A stretch of DNA of 64,000 bases from Luteibacter sp. OK325 (GTDB taxonomy: Bacteria > Pseudomonadota > Gammaproteobacteria > Xanthomonadales > Rhodanobacteraceae), in contig NZ_QAOX01000015.1 in assembly GCF_003050935.1 (NCBI RefSeq), positions 1-64,000 of the forward strand, read 5' to 3'. Of this stretch, positions 37,285 to 45,151 are shown one piece after another; within the stretch, counting starts at the first letter, position 1, and each line of letters starts with the position of its first letter. The notes beneath the pieces were generated by a model that searched no databases, was not told the origin of the DNA, and saw only the letters and a program-made list of their open reading frames with translations. Made by a program: the position numbers and the translations under genes.

Positions 37285-38048
37285 CGCGCCGGGGCGACTT
37301 CTGGGCCTGGCGCTTCGTCTGCACCGCGTTGAGCTTTGCCCTGTTCGGCATCGGCGGCATCGTGCTGCGCGTGGCCGTGCTGCCTGTCGTGCTGGCGTGG
37401 CCCGCCCCGGAAGCCGTGCGTCGGCGCCGCGCCCGCAGAACGGTCGGGCGCGCGTTCTGGCTGCACTCGCAGTTCATGTACCGCACCGGCACCGTGGTCT
37501 TTCGCTTCGATGGCGTCGAACGTCTTGGCCAGCCCGGCCAGATGATCGTGGCGAACCATCCCTCGCTGATCGACGTGGTCTACCTGATCGGCCACGTCCC
37601 CGAGGCCAACTGCGTGGTCAAGCACAGCCTGTGGAAAAACCCGTGCATGCGCGGGCCGGTGACCGCGGCCGGTTACATCAGCAACGATGGCAGCGCCGAG
37701 ATGCTCGACCGCGCGGCTGACGTGCTACGTGATGGCCAGACCCTGATCATCTTTCCCGAAGGCACGCGCACCACACCCGGGGAGGATCCCGTTTTCCATC
37801 GGGGTGCCGCGGCTATCGCGGTACGCGGCGCGCGCGTGGTCACACCGGTCTTCATCACGGTGGTGCCGACCACGCTGACCAAGGCCGAGCCGTGGTACAG
37901 CGTGCCCAAACGCCGGGTGCACGTGCGTATCCGTGTCGGCGACGATATTCCGGTGGCGGCCTTCAGCGAAGACGCCCCCGCGCCGATAGCCTCGCGTCGC
38001 CTCAACGAACACCTTCATCACCTCTACGCCAGGGAACTCAAGGCATGA
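37260..38048 (+). CDS. Lysophospholipid-type acyltransferase (APE cluster)
   Basis: 262 aa from ATG 37260; a GTG at 37245 is possible. PlsC family: NHPSLIDVVY (NHx4D catalytic), FPEGTRTTPG, and an N-terminal hydrophobic segment (FALFGIGGIVLRVAVLPVVLA). It probably transfers an acyl group in making or anchoring the polyene glycerolipid. Its stop overlaps the second ACP start. Confidence 0.9.
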   Translation: MDLAADTVTRRGDFWAWRFVCTALSFALFGIGGIVLRVAVLPVVLAWPAPEAVRRRRARRTVGRAFWLHSQFMYRTGTVVFRFDGVERLGQPGQMIVANHPSLIDVVYLIGHVPEANCVVKHSLWKNPCMRGPVTAAGYISNDGSAEMLDRAADVLRDGQTLIIFPEGTRTTPGEDPVFHRGAAAIAVRGARVVTPVFITVVPTTLTKAEPWYSVPKRRVHVRIRVGDDIPVAAFSEDAPAPIASRRLNEHLHHLYARELKA

Positions 38049-38314
38049 ATGACCTCGAACGGGACATCGCCAGCCTCATCATCGAAACGCTCGCGCTCGA
38101 ACACCTCAAGGTGGACGACATTGCCGTGGACCAGCCGCTGTTCGGCCAGGGGCTCGGCCTGGACTCGGTCGATGCGCTCGAGCTCGCACTCGCCCTGCAG
38201 AACCGCTATGGACTGAAGATCGCCTCGGATTCGCGCGACGCGCGACGCCACTTCGAGACCGTGCTCAGCCTCGCCCACTACGTCGAAGCGAACCGGGCCC
38301 CATGCGCAGACTGA
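38045..38314 (+). CDS. Acyl carrier protein 2 (APE cluster)
   Basis: 89 aa; GLGLDSVDALELALA has the attachment Ser in DSVDAL. The start overlaps the acyltransferase by four bases and its stop overlaps the membrane fusion gene by 13, so it is tightly coupled. It is the second ACP of the operon and sits beside the dehydratase fusion. Confidence 0.92.
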   Translation: MNDLERDIASLIIETLALEHLKVDDIAVDQPLFGQGLGLDSVDALELALALQNRYGLKIASDSRDARRHFETVLSLAHYVEANRAPCAD

Positions 38315-39474
38315 GCAACCTGGCACTGCTGCTGGTCGGCGTGCTCTATCCCTTCATCGTCTACTTCGGCATGGACCACGTGTCCACGCCGATCTTCGGA
38401 CTGATCCTCGGCGGACTGTGGCTGGTGCGCGCGCCCGCCCTCTGGCACCAGCCCGGCGGCCGCTGGATGCTCGGCGTGACCCTGGTCTACTGCGCTGTAC
38501 TGGCCTTCGGCGGCGAAGACGACCTGCTGCGCTGGTACCCGAGCCTGATCTGCGCCCTGCTGCTGGCGACCTTCGGCCTCAGCCTGAAGTTCGGGCCACC
38601 GATGATCGAGCGCATCGCGCGCGTCACCGAGCCCGACCTGCCGCCCGTAGCCGTGCGTTACACACGTAAGGTCACCTGGCTATGGGTGGGGTTCTTCTTC
38701 GTCAACGGTACCGCTTCGGGTCTTCTGGCCAAGTGGGGCCCGTTGTCTTGGTGGACCTTCTACAACGGCATCCTCGCGTACTCGGTCATGGGTGTGCTCT
38801 TCATCGGCGAATGGATGTTGCGGCAGCGCCTGCGTCGTCGGATCAACAAGGCACCGATGGACGGCGCGGCACAGCGTCTGCTCTCGCATCCCTGGGCCGC
38901 AGCAGCCGCAGGAGGCTACGCGGGCAAGCTCGGCCCGGGGATGGTCGTGGCGCTGGCCCCTGCCGGCCGAACGGCGCTCCTGCGCCACGGCCGCGCCGGC
39001 GTCATCAACGAGCTCGGACAGCAGGCGGCCGGCGACGACGCGCTGTCGACACCGATGGTGTGGCGCTTCGTCGATGTCCTCCCGGAATCCGCACGGATCG
39101 ACGCCCTCCTGCAGGCGCCGCTGCCGACGGCACCCCGCGTGCTCGGCGAACGCCTCGACGGCGACACCCACGTGATCGAGCTGGAGTTGCCACTGGATCT
39201 GGCCTGCTTCGCCGACCACTTTCCCGATGCCCCGGTGCTGCCGGGCGTGGTGCAGATCGGTTGGGCGCTCGAGCTCGCCGCGCCGCGCCTGGGCACGCCG
39301 ACCACCTGCCGCGGCATGGATGCGCTGAAATTCCAGCGTCTGCTCCGCCCGGGCGATCGCATCGAGCTGACGCTGAGGTACGACACCGTCCGTGGCCGCC
39401 TGCATTTCGCTTACCGCACCGGCGATGCGCATTACTCGTCCGCGCACCTGCGCCTGGAAGGCACCGATGCCTGA
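38302..39474 (+). CDS. Fusion: COG4648-type membrane domain, AMP-ligase-like remnant, hotdog dehydratase
   Basis: 390 aa in one uninterrupted frame. Residues 1-180 are five to six membrane helices ending in RQRLRRR, as in the COG4648 APE protein. Residues 213-275 (RAGVINELGQ, MVWRFVDVLP) read like the C-terminal end of an acyl-AMP ligase, but the GK lysine is lost and no adenylation core precedes it. Residues 280-390 are a hotdog dehydratase (HFPDAPVLPGVVQIGW at 306). It sits where the membrane-protein, ligase and dehydratase genes are expected, so a deletion fusion is the simplest reading. Confidence 0.8.
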   Translation: MRRLSNLALLLVGVLYPFIVYFGMDHVSTPIFGLILGGLWLVRAPALWHQPGGRWMLGVTLVYCAVLAFGGEDDLLRWYPSLICALLLATFGLSLKFGPPMIERIARVTEPDLPPVAVRYTRKVTWLWVGFFFVNGTASGLLAKWGPLSWWTFYNGILAYSVMGVLFIGEWMLRQRLRRRINKAPMDGAAQRLLSHPWAAAAAGGYAGKLGPGMVVALAPAGRTALLRHGRAGVINELGQQAAGDDALSTPMVWRFVDVLPESARIDALLQAPLPTAPRVLGERLDGDTHVIELELPLDLACFADHFPDAPVLPGVVQIGWALELAAPRLGTPTTCRGMDALKFQRLLRPGDRIELTLRYDTVRGRLHFAYRTGDAHYSSAHLRLEGTDA

Positions 39475-40423
39475 GTCCACAAGCGCGGCCACGCACTGGT
39501 CGTCACGAAAAGAACGCGGAAGCTTCCTCGGCCTGAAGCTCACGGCCGTTGCCGTGCGCCTGCTCGGGCGCCGGCTCGTCGCGCCGGTGATCTACCTCAT
39601 CGTCCTGTACTTCTTCGTCACGGGCCGGGGAACACGGCGCAGCGTGGCGGACTACCAGCAGCGCCTTGCCACCTGGAGCGGGCGCACCGATCTGTTTCCC
39701 CGCAAACGCCCGGTGCTCGCCCAGTACCTCGCCTTCGGCGATTGCATGCTCGATCGCTTCGACGTCTGGCGCGGCAAGCTGCGTCTGTCCTCGGTGGACA
39801 TGGACGATCCCGACGCCGTACGCGATGCGCTCCGCTCAGGAACACGGGGCCAGCTGCTCGTATGCACGCACCTGGGTAACCTGGATGTTTGCCGTGCCAT
39901 GGCCGAGATCGGTGAAGGCGTGCCGCTGAACGTGCTGATGCACCTGCCCCATGCCGCGCATTTCAATCGACTGCTCGGCGAGTCGGGCGATCGCCGCCTG
40001 CGCCTGATGCACGTGGGCGACCTCGATACAGTGATGATGATCGATCTGTCCCAGCGGCTGGAGCGCGGCGAGTGGGTCGCCATCGCCGGCGATCGCGTAC
40101 CCGAACACGGCGGCCGTCGCATGAACGCCGATTTCCTCGGCGCGCCGGCTGCGTTTCCGCAGGGTCCCTGGCTGATGGCAGCCATGCTGCGGTGCCCGGT
40201 CAACCTGGTGTGCTGCATCAAGCGGGCGGGCCGTTACACGATCCACCTGCGTCGCTTCGACGATGCCTCCACATGGGAACGTGCGACACGCGATGCCACT
40301 ATCGCCGGCGCCGTTACCCGTTACGCCGAGTGGCTCGCGCGGCACTGCCTTGCCGCGCCGCTGCAATGGTTCAACTTTCACGCGTACTGGCACGGTACGA
40401 ACGGAGCCTCCGATGCGCGCTAA
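39467..40423 (+). CDS. LpxL/HtrB-like acyltransferase (APE cluster)
   Basis: 318 aa from ATG 39467 (GGAAGG upstream). Hydrophobic N-terminal region (VIYLIVLYFFVTG), then the acyltransferase core CTHLGNLDVC (HxxxD-type catalytic site), GEWVAIAGDRVPEHG and FPQGPWLMAA. In other APE clusters, from memory, this domain is often fused behind a GT2 domain. Here the GT2 is separate at 30324. Probably attaches fatty acyl groups to the glycolipid anchor. Confidence 0.88.
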   Translation: MPESTSAATHWSSRKERGSFLGLKLTAVAVRLLGRRLVAPVIYLIVLYFFVTGRGTRRSVADYQQRLATWSGRTDLFPRKRPVLAQYLAFGDCMLDRFDVWRGKLRLSSVDMDDPDAVRDALRSGTRGQLLVCTHLGNLDVCRAMAEIGEGVPLNVLMHLPHAAHFNRLLGESGDRRLRLMHVGDLDTVMMIDLSQRLERGEWVAIAGDRVPEHGGRRMNADFLGAPAAFPQGPWLMAAMLRCPVNLVCCIKRAGRYTIHLRRFDDASTWERATRDATIAGAVTRYAEWLARHCLAAPLQWFNFHAYWHGTNGASDAR

Positions 40424-40853
40424 CGGTGTGTTCGCCGTCGATACCGAATTGACCGTCCCCTTCTTCGATGTCGATTCGATGGAAGTGGTCTGGCACGGGC
40501 ACTATGTGAAGTACCTGGAGATCGCGCGCTGCGCGCTGCTCGACGCACTCGGGCACGATTACGTGCGCATGAAGGACACCGGCTATGCCTGGCCGATCAT
40601 CGACCTGCAGCTACGCTACGCCCGTGCCGCTCGCTTCGGGCAGAAGCTGGTCCTGCGCGCCGAACTGGTCGAATGGCAGAATCGCCTGAAAATCCACTAC
40701 ACCCTCAGCGACGCCGTCACCGGTGAGCGCCTGACCCGCGCCAGCACGATCCAGGTAGCGGTCAGCCTCGCCGACGGCGAAATGCAGCTGGTCTCGCCTT
40801 CGGTTTTCATCGACGACATCGAGCGCCAGCTCGCACGCCAGTCGTCGCCCTGA
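40413..40853 (+). CDS. 4HBT-type thioesterase (APE cluster)
   Basis: 146 aa hotdog protein. VPFFDVDSMEVVWHGHYVKY is the hydroxybenzoyl-CoA thioesterase block with catalytic Asp. Expected role: release or proofreading of acyl-ACP intermediates. The start overlaps the acyltransferase by 11 bases; 6 bases separate it from the methyltransferase. Confidence 0.9.
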   Translation: MRANGVFAVDTELTVPFFDVDSMEVVWHGHYVKYLEIARCALLDALGHDYVRMKDTGYAWPIIDLQLRYARAARFGQKLVLRAELVEWQNRLKIHYTLSDAVTGERLTRASTIQVAVSLADGEMQLVSPSVFIDDIERQLARQSSP

Positions 40854-40859
40854 ATCGCC

Positions 40860-41588
40860 ATGGACGCCTCAACGATGAAGTACGCCAGCGCCACCTATGT
40901 CGAGGAAACCCGGATCGGTTTCGTCTTCCTGCGCACCCATACCTGGCAGCACCACGTACTGCGCGTGGCGATCAACGACCTCAAGCGCCTTGCCGGCGAG
41001 CCGGTGGCGCAGGGCGGCACGCTGCTGGATGTCGGCTGCGGCCAGGGCCGCTCGTTCCGCTACCTGCGAGACGTGTTCGCGCCCACGCGCATGCTCGGCC
41101 TCGATGCCGATCCACACAGTATCGGCCTGTCGCGTGACGAGGCCGCGCGTGAAGGTATCGACGTGGAGCTGTTCACCGGTGACTGCGCAAATATCGACCT
41201 GCCCGACGCCAGCGTCGACACGGTCTTCTGCCACCAGACCTTCCATCACCTCGTCGAGCAGGAGCACGCGCTCGACGAGTTCTGGCGCGTGCTCAAGCCT
41301 GGCGGCCTGCTGCTGTTCGCCGAATCCACCAAGGCATACATCGATAGCTGGGTGATCCGCTGGTTCTTTCGCCATCCGATGCATGTGCAGAAGACCGCAA
41401 ACGAGTATGTCGAGATGCTGCGTGCCCGCGGTTTCCTCTTCACGGATGCGCAAGTGTCGCTGCCCTATCTGTGGTGGAGCCGGGCGAAGGATTTCGGCCT
41501 GCTCGAGCGCTGGGGCATCAAGGCCGCGCCGCCTGTGGGCAAGCGCGAGGAAACCCTGGTAAACGTTGCCGCGCGCAAGCCGGGCTGA
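40860..41588 (+). CDS. SAM-dependent methyltransferase (APE cluster)
   Basis: 242 aa. LLDVGCGQGRSFRYL (SAM site), LGLDADPHSIG (acidic strand) and VLKPGGLLLFAES motif. It probably methylates the aryl head group of the polyene, as a C- or O-methylated ring is found in known aryl polyenes. A second ATG at 40875 is a possible start. Confidence 0.9.
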   Translation: MDASTMKYASATYVEETRIGFVFLRTHTWQHHVLRVAINDLKRLAGEPVAQGGTLLDVGCGQGRSFRYLRDVFAPTRMLGLDADPHSIGLSRDEAAREGIDVELFTGDCANIDLPDASVDTVFCHQTFHHLVEQEHALDEFWRVLKPGGLLLFAESTKAYIDSWVIRWFFRHPMHVQKTANEYVEMLRARGFLFTDAQVSLPYLWWSRAKDFGLLERWGIKAAPPVGKREETLVNVAARKPG

Positions 41589-41592
41589 TGCG

Positions 41593-42771
41593 ATGACGAC
41601 CTACCTGAATGCCCTCGGCGTCGTGTGCTCGCTCGGTGCGGGAAAACAGGCCGTGGCAGAGGCGCTGTTCCATGCCGCGGATCACGGCCTGCGCGAGCTG
41701 GACGGCTGGGTGCCGGGACAGACGCTGCCCGTCGGTCGTGTGTCCGCCACGCTACCGCAGGTTTCCGCCGAACTCTCGCACCGAGACACGCGCAACAACC
41801 GTCTGCTGCTGCTCGCCGCGCAGGAAATCGAAGCGGACCTTCGCGGAGCCATCGCACGCTTCGGTGCCGAGCGTGTCGGCGTCGTGATCGGCACCAGCAC
41901 GACCGGCATCGAGGAAGCGACATGCAGTATTGCGACGCGTGGACAGACCGGTGCCTGGCCAGCGGACTATCGTTACGCGGACCAGGAACTGGGTGCGCCG
42001 GCGGCCTTCCTCGCCGAGTGGCTGGGCGTGGCCGGTCCTGCGTACGGCATATCCACCGCCTGCACCTCCGGCGCCCGCGCGCTGCTCAGCGCCCAACGCC
42101 TGCTGAAGTCCGGCCTCTGCGACGCCGTGATCTGCGGCGGTGCCGACACGCTGTGCCGTCTTGCGACGAACGGCTTCCACGCGCTTGAAGCGACGGCAGA
42201 TGCGCGCTGCCAGCCGTTCTCGCGGTTGCGCGACGGCATAAACATCGGCGAGGCGGCAGCGCTATTCCTGATGACGCGGGAAAGCGCTCCCGTGGCCTTC
42301 CTCGGCGGCGGCGCGAGTTCCGACGCGTACCACATGTCCTCACCGGAGCCGGAAGGTCGCGGTGCCAGTGACGCCATGGGCCGGGCCCTCTCGTCCACCG
42401 GCCTGGACGCGGGCATGATCGACTACGTGAACCTGCACGGCACCGCGACCGAACACAATGACGCCATGGAAAGCCGCGCCATCGCCGCGACCTTCGGCCG
42501 TCCCGTGCCCTGCTCCTCGACCAAGGCACTCACCGGCCATACGCTCGGCGCCGCCGGTGCGCTCGAGGCGGCGTTCTGCTGGCTCGCCCTTACCGATACC
42601 GAGCGGCGACTGCCGCCACATGTGTGGGATGGCGAAGTCGATCCGGCACTGCCGCCACTGGCCTTCACCGACTGCGACAGCCGCCTGTCGCCGGGTCGAC
42701 GTCACCTGATGAGCAACTCCTTCGCGTTTGGCGGCAACAACGCGAGCCTGATTCTGGCGAACGCACCATGA
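41593..42771 (+). CDS. Beta-ketoacyl-ACP synthase 3 (APE cluster)
   Basis: 392 aa, ATG 41593. Cys157 in ISTACTSGARA, NLHGTATEHND and KALTGHTLGAAG are all present. With the dehydratase and ketoreductase that follow it forms the ApeO-P-Q-like block in my recollection of canonical clusters. Overlaps the dehydratase gene by four bases. Confidence 0.92.
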   Translation: MTTYLNALGVVCSLGAGKQAVAEALFHAADHGLRELDGWVPGQTLPVGRVSATLPQVSAELSHRDTRNNRLLLLAAQEIEADLRGAIARFGAERVGVVIGTSTTGIEEATCSIATRGQTGAWPADYRYADQELGAPAAFLAEWLGVAGPAYGISTACTSGARALLSAQRLLKSGLCDAVICGGADTLCRLATNGFHALEATADARCQPFSRLRDGINIGEAAALFLMTRESAPVAFLGGGASSDAYHMSSPEPEGRGASDAMGRALSSTGLDAGMIDYVNLHGTATEHNDAMESRAIAATFGRPVPCSSTKALTGHTLGAAGALEAAFCWLALTDTERRLPPHVWDGEVDPALPPLAFTDCDSRLSPGRRHLMSNSFAFGGNNASLILANAP

Positions 42772-43241
42772 CCCTGTGGCCCATCGAACAATTGCTACCC
42801 CACGCCGGTCGCATGATCCTGCTGGACCGCGTGGTCGAATGGGACGCGGAGCGCATCGTCTGCGAACGGGTTATCCGTAAAGGCGATGCCTTCATCGAAG
42901 CCAGCGGCCTGCCCGGCTGGGCCGGCATCGAACTGATGGCGCAGGCCATCGCGGCGTGGAACGGTTGCCAGGTGCTCGCCGCCGGTGGAGCGATCCGCCC
43001 GGGCTTCCTTTTGGGCTCGCGCAGCTATCGCGTGGACGCCGACGCGTTTCCGAATGGCGCAAAGCTCGTTATCGAAGCCTTGCGAACCTTCCATGACGAG
43101 GACGGCATGGGCTCCTTCAGCTGTACCGTCGACGCCCAGGGCGTGCATGCCGAGGCACGCCTGACCGTGTTCAGCCCGCCGGATCCCACGCCCTTCCTCG
43201 ACCCACGCAACACTCTCGATTCCAAGGGAACCGCGCCATGA
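42768..43241 (+). CDS. FabZ-like hotdog dehydratase (APE cluster)
   Basis: 157 aa. LLPHAGRMILLDRVVEW with the catalytic His, and GWAGIELMAQAIAAWNG with the acidic partner Glu, as in FabA/FabZ-type 3-hydroxyacyl-ACP dehydratases. ATGA overlaps on both sides. It is the second dehydratase module of the operon beside the fusion protein. Confidence 0.9.
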   Translation: MTLWPIEQLLPHAGRMILLDRVVEWDAERIVCERVIRKGDAFIEASGLPGWAGIELMAQAIAAWNGCQVLAAGGAIRPGFLLGSRSYRVDADAFPNGAKLVIEALRTFHDEDGMGSFSCTVDAQGVHAEARLTVFSPPDPTPFLDPRNTLDSKGTAP

Positions 43242-43966
43242 ACGACACCGTCCTCGTCACCGGCTCCAGTCGCGGTATCGGCCGCGCTATCGCGCTGAAT
43301 CTCGCCGACGCCGGCTACGACATCGTCGTGCACTGCCGCTCCCGCCGTGAAGAAGCCGAGGCCGTCGTCGCGGAAGTCGTTGCCAGGGGTCGCGCAGCGC
43401 GCGTCATGCAGTTCGATATCGCCGACCGCGCCGCCTCCGCCGCGGCGCTCGAGGCCGATGTCGCCGAGCATGGCGCGTACTACGGCGTGGTCTGTAATGC
43501 AGGGCTCACGCGAGACGGCGCCTTTCCGGGCCTCACCTCCGAGGATTGGGACCAGGTGCTGCGGACCAATCTCGATGGGTTCTACAACGTGCTGCACCCG
43601 CTGGTGATGCCGATGATCCGTCGTCGCAAACCCGGGCGCATCGTCTGCATCACCTCGGTCTCCGGCATCATCGGCAACCGCGGACAGGTGAACTACAGTG
43701 CGTCCAAGGCCGGCGTCATCGGTGCGGCCAAGGCACTCGCCGTGGAGCTGGCCAAGCGTAAGATCACCGTGAACTGCGTGGCGCCCGGCCTCATCGACAC
43801 GGACATGCTCGACCCGGAAGTACCGGTGGAGCAGATTCTCAAGGTCATCCCGATGGAGCGTACGGGCACGCCGGAAGAAGTCGCCGCGGCCGTGCGCTTC
43901 CTGATCAGCCCCGAGGCCAGCTATATCACGCGCCAGGTGCTGGCGGTTAACGGCGGCCTTTGCTGA
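43238..43966 (+). CDS. 3-oxoacyl-ACP reductase, FabG type (APE cluster)
   Basis: 242 aa short-chain dehydrogenase: VTGSSRGIGRAIA (cofactor), CNAGLTRD, ITSVSGIIGN with Ser, and YSASKAG with Tyr/Lys. A full FabG-like enzyme for the beta-keto reduction in polyene assembly. Last gene of the operon; no clear terminator follows. Confidence 0.93.
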   Translation: MNDTVLVTGSSRGIGRAIALNLADAGYDIVVHCRSRREEAEAVVAEVVARGRAARVMQFDIADRAASAAALEADVAEHGAYYGVVCNAGLTRDGAFPGLTSEDWDQVLRTNLDGFYNVLHPLVMPMIRRRKPGRIVCITSVSGIIGNRGQVNYSASKAGVIGAAKALAVELAKRKITVNCVAPGLIDTDMLDPEVPVEQILKVIPMERTGTPEEVAAAVRFLISPEASYITRQVLAVNGGLC

Positions 43967-44200
43967 CACGGGCGTGAGTCGCAATATCTTGCGCGTTGAC
44001 CAGGGCACTTCTCGCATTTAATCATCGTCGCGCGCTCGCCAGGGGACCGAATAGCGAAACGCACCGCAGTACGCAACGGAACACGGCATGCCGTGATCGC
44101 TTCGTTCGTGCCGCCCGTTCTTGCACCTGATCCACCGAATCTCTCGCATTGCACTTTTCAGTTCGTTCGTCGACATCTGAATTTCGTACAAGGACGATTC
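43967..44200. other. Intergenic region after the APE operon
   Basis: 234 bases without a gene. It contains a candidate promoter (43996-44022) facing the RHS gene and, just before 44201, AAGGACG as Shine-Dalgarno. No hairpin with a T-run was found. Confidence 0.5.
43996..44022 (+). promoter_or_regulatory. Weak candidate sigma-70 promoter
   Basis: TTGACC at 43996-44001 and TTTAAT at 44017-44022 match consensus at 5 of 6 positions each, but the spacer is only 15 bases, shorter than usual. It would transcribe the RHS gene. Confidence 0.25.
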
Positions 44201-45151
44201 ATGGAAATCAGTTCGGCTTTCGTCACGCGCGCGCGCAAACCGCTCCTTAGCGTCTTCGCGGCTCTGCTGGTTGCATGCTCGGGCGTGGCTTCGGCCCAGA
44301 CAAGCAAGGTTACCTACTACCTGACCGACCAGCTGGGTACACCTCTGGTCGAGATGGACGCCAGTGGCGCCGTAACCGCATCGTACGACTATGCGCCGTT
44401 TGGCCGAAGCGTCCTGGATCCTCCCGCTAACGGTCCGGGTTACACCGGCCACGTGTCAGACGACGATAGCGGCCTGGTTTACATGCAGGCTCGTTACTAC
44501 GACCCGAACGTGGGGAGATTCCTCAGCCCCGATCCGTCACTGCCCTCCCCTAGCGATCTGTTCACGCAGAATCGCTTTGTTTATGCGGAGAACGCCCCAA
44601 CCGTCCATACGGATCCGAGCGGACGATGCGTTGAAGATCTCTGTGTTGGCGAGTCGATTCTGGTCTTCGAGGGCATTGAGTACATCGCGGGTCTCATCGA
44701 GGCTTCCGAGGCGGTCGCGGCGACGACGGAAAGTGGCGCGATCGCCACCACCATGACCGCCACGACGGCCACGACTGCCACGGCGACGGGTTCCGCGGCT
44801 GCCACCACGGCCACGCTGGATACGGCCACCGGCACTCTGGTCAGCGGTTCTGGAAGTACTCTCGTCGAGACCGTGTCGGCGTGTGCGTCGAGTTTTGCGT
44901 GCACCGGCGTCGCTGCATTGACACCGATCGTCCTGGCCCACCAGGCGGTTCAGGATGTCGCCACGGTGCAGCAACAGGCCGAGCACAGCAAGGGCAAGCG
45001 AAAGAGCACCGAGGCAAAGCATGAAAAAGGCAACTCAAGACGCGACAAGGACAAAGGCGGGGAAAAAGCCGACGACTCCCGCCGGCCTGGACGCAACCCG
45101 CCTTCAGACTGGAAAGGCCCCTGGCCACCACCTAAATCCCCCTCCAATTGA
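44201..45151 (+). CDS. Secreted minimal RHS-core protein
   Basis: 316 aa, ATG 44201 behind AAGGA. The N-terminus (KPLLSVFAALLVACSGVASAQ) is an export signal; LVAC also fits a lipobox. Residues ~35-145 are one RHS core: YYLTDQLGTPLVEMDASG, GYTGHVSDDDSGLVYMQARYYDP, GRFLSPDP and NRFVYAENAPTVHTDPSG. A Thr/Ala-rich segment, a possible helix (GVAALTPIVLAHQAV) and a Lys/Glu-rich tail follow. No toxin fold is recognised in the tail. It overlaps the next gene by 131 bases in another frame. Confidence 0.85.
   Translation: MEISSAFVTRARKPLLSVFAALLVACSGVASAQTSKVTYYLTDQLGTPLVEMDASGAVTASYDYAPFGRSVLDPPANGPGYTGHVSDDDSGLVYMQARYYDPNVGRFLSPDPSLPSPSDLFTQNRFVYAENAPTVHTDPSGRCVEDLCVGESILVFEGIEYIAGLIEASEAVAATTESGAIATTMTATTATTATATGSAAATTATLDTATGTLVSGSGSTLVETVSACASSFACTGVAALTPIVLAHQAVQDVATVQQQAEHSKGKRKSTEAKHEKGNSRRDKDKGGEKADDSRRPGRNPPSDWKGPWPPPKSPSN

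Larger units (their letters stand above)
30046..43966 (+). other. Aryl polyene biosynthesis and export operon
   Basis: Sixteen genes on one strand; eleven of fifteen junctions overlap and the other gaps are 4, 6, 8 and 32 bases. The content (two ACPs, KS/CLF set, hotdog dehydratases, ketoreductase, thioesterase, methyltransferase, acyltransferases, GT2, LolA-like, MMPL) is the aryl polyene/xanthomonadin type. These pigments are cell-envelope antioxidants. No complete acyl-AMP ligase, ammonia lyase or local regulator is present. Confidence 0.9.
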
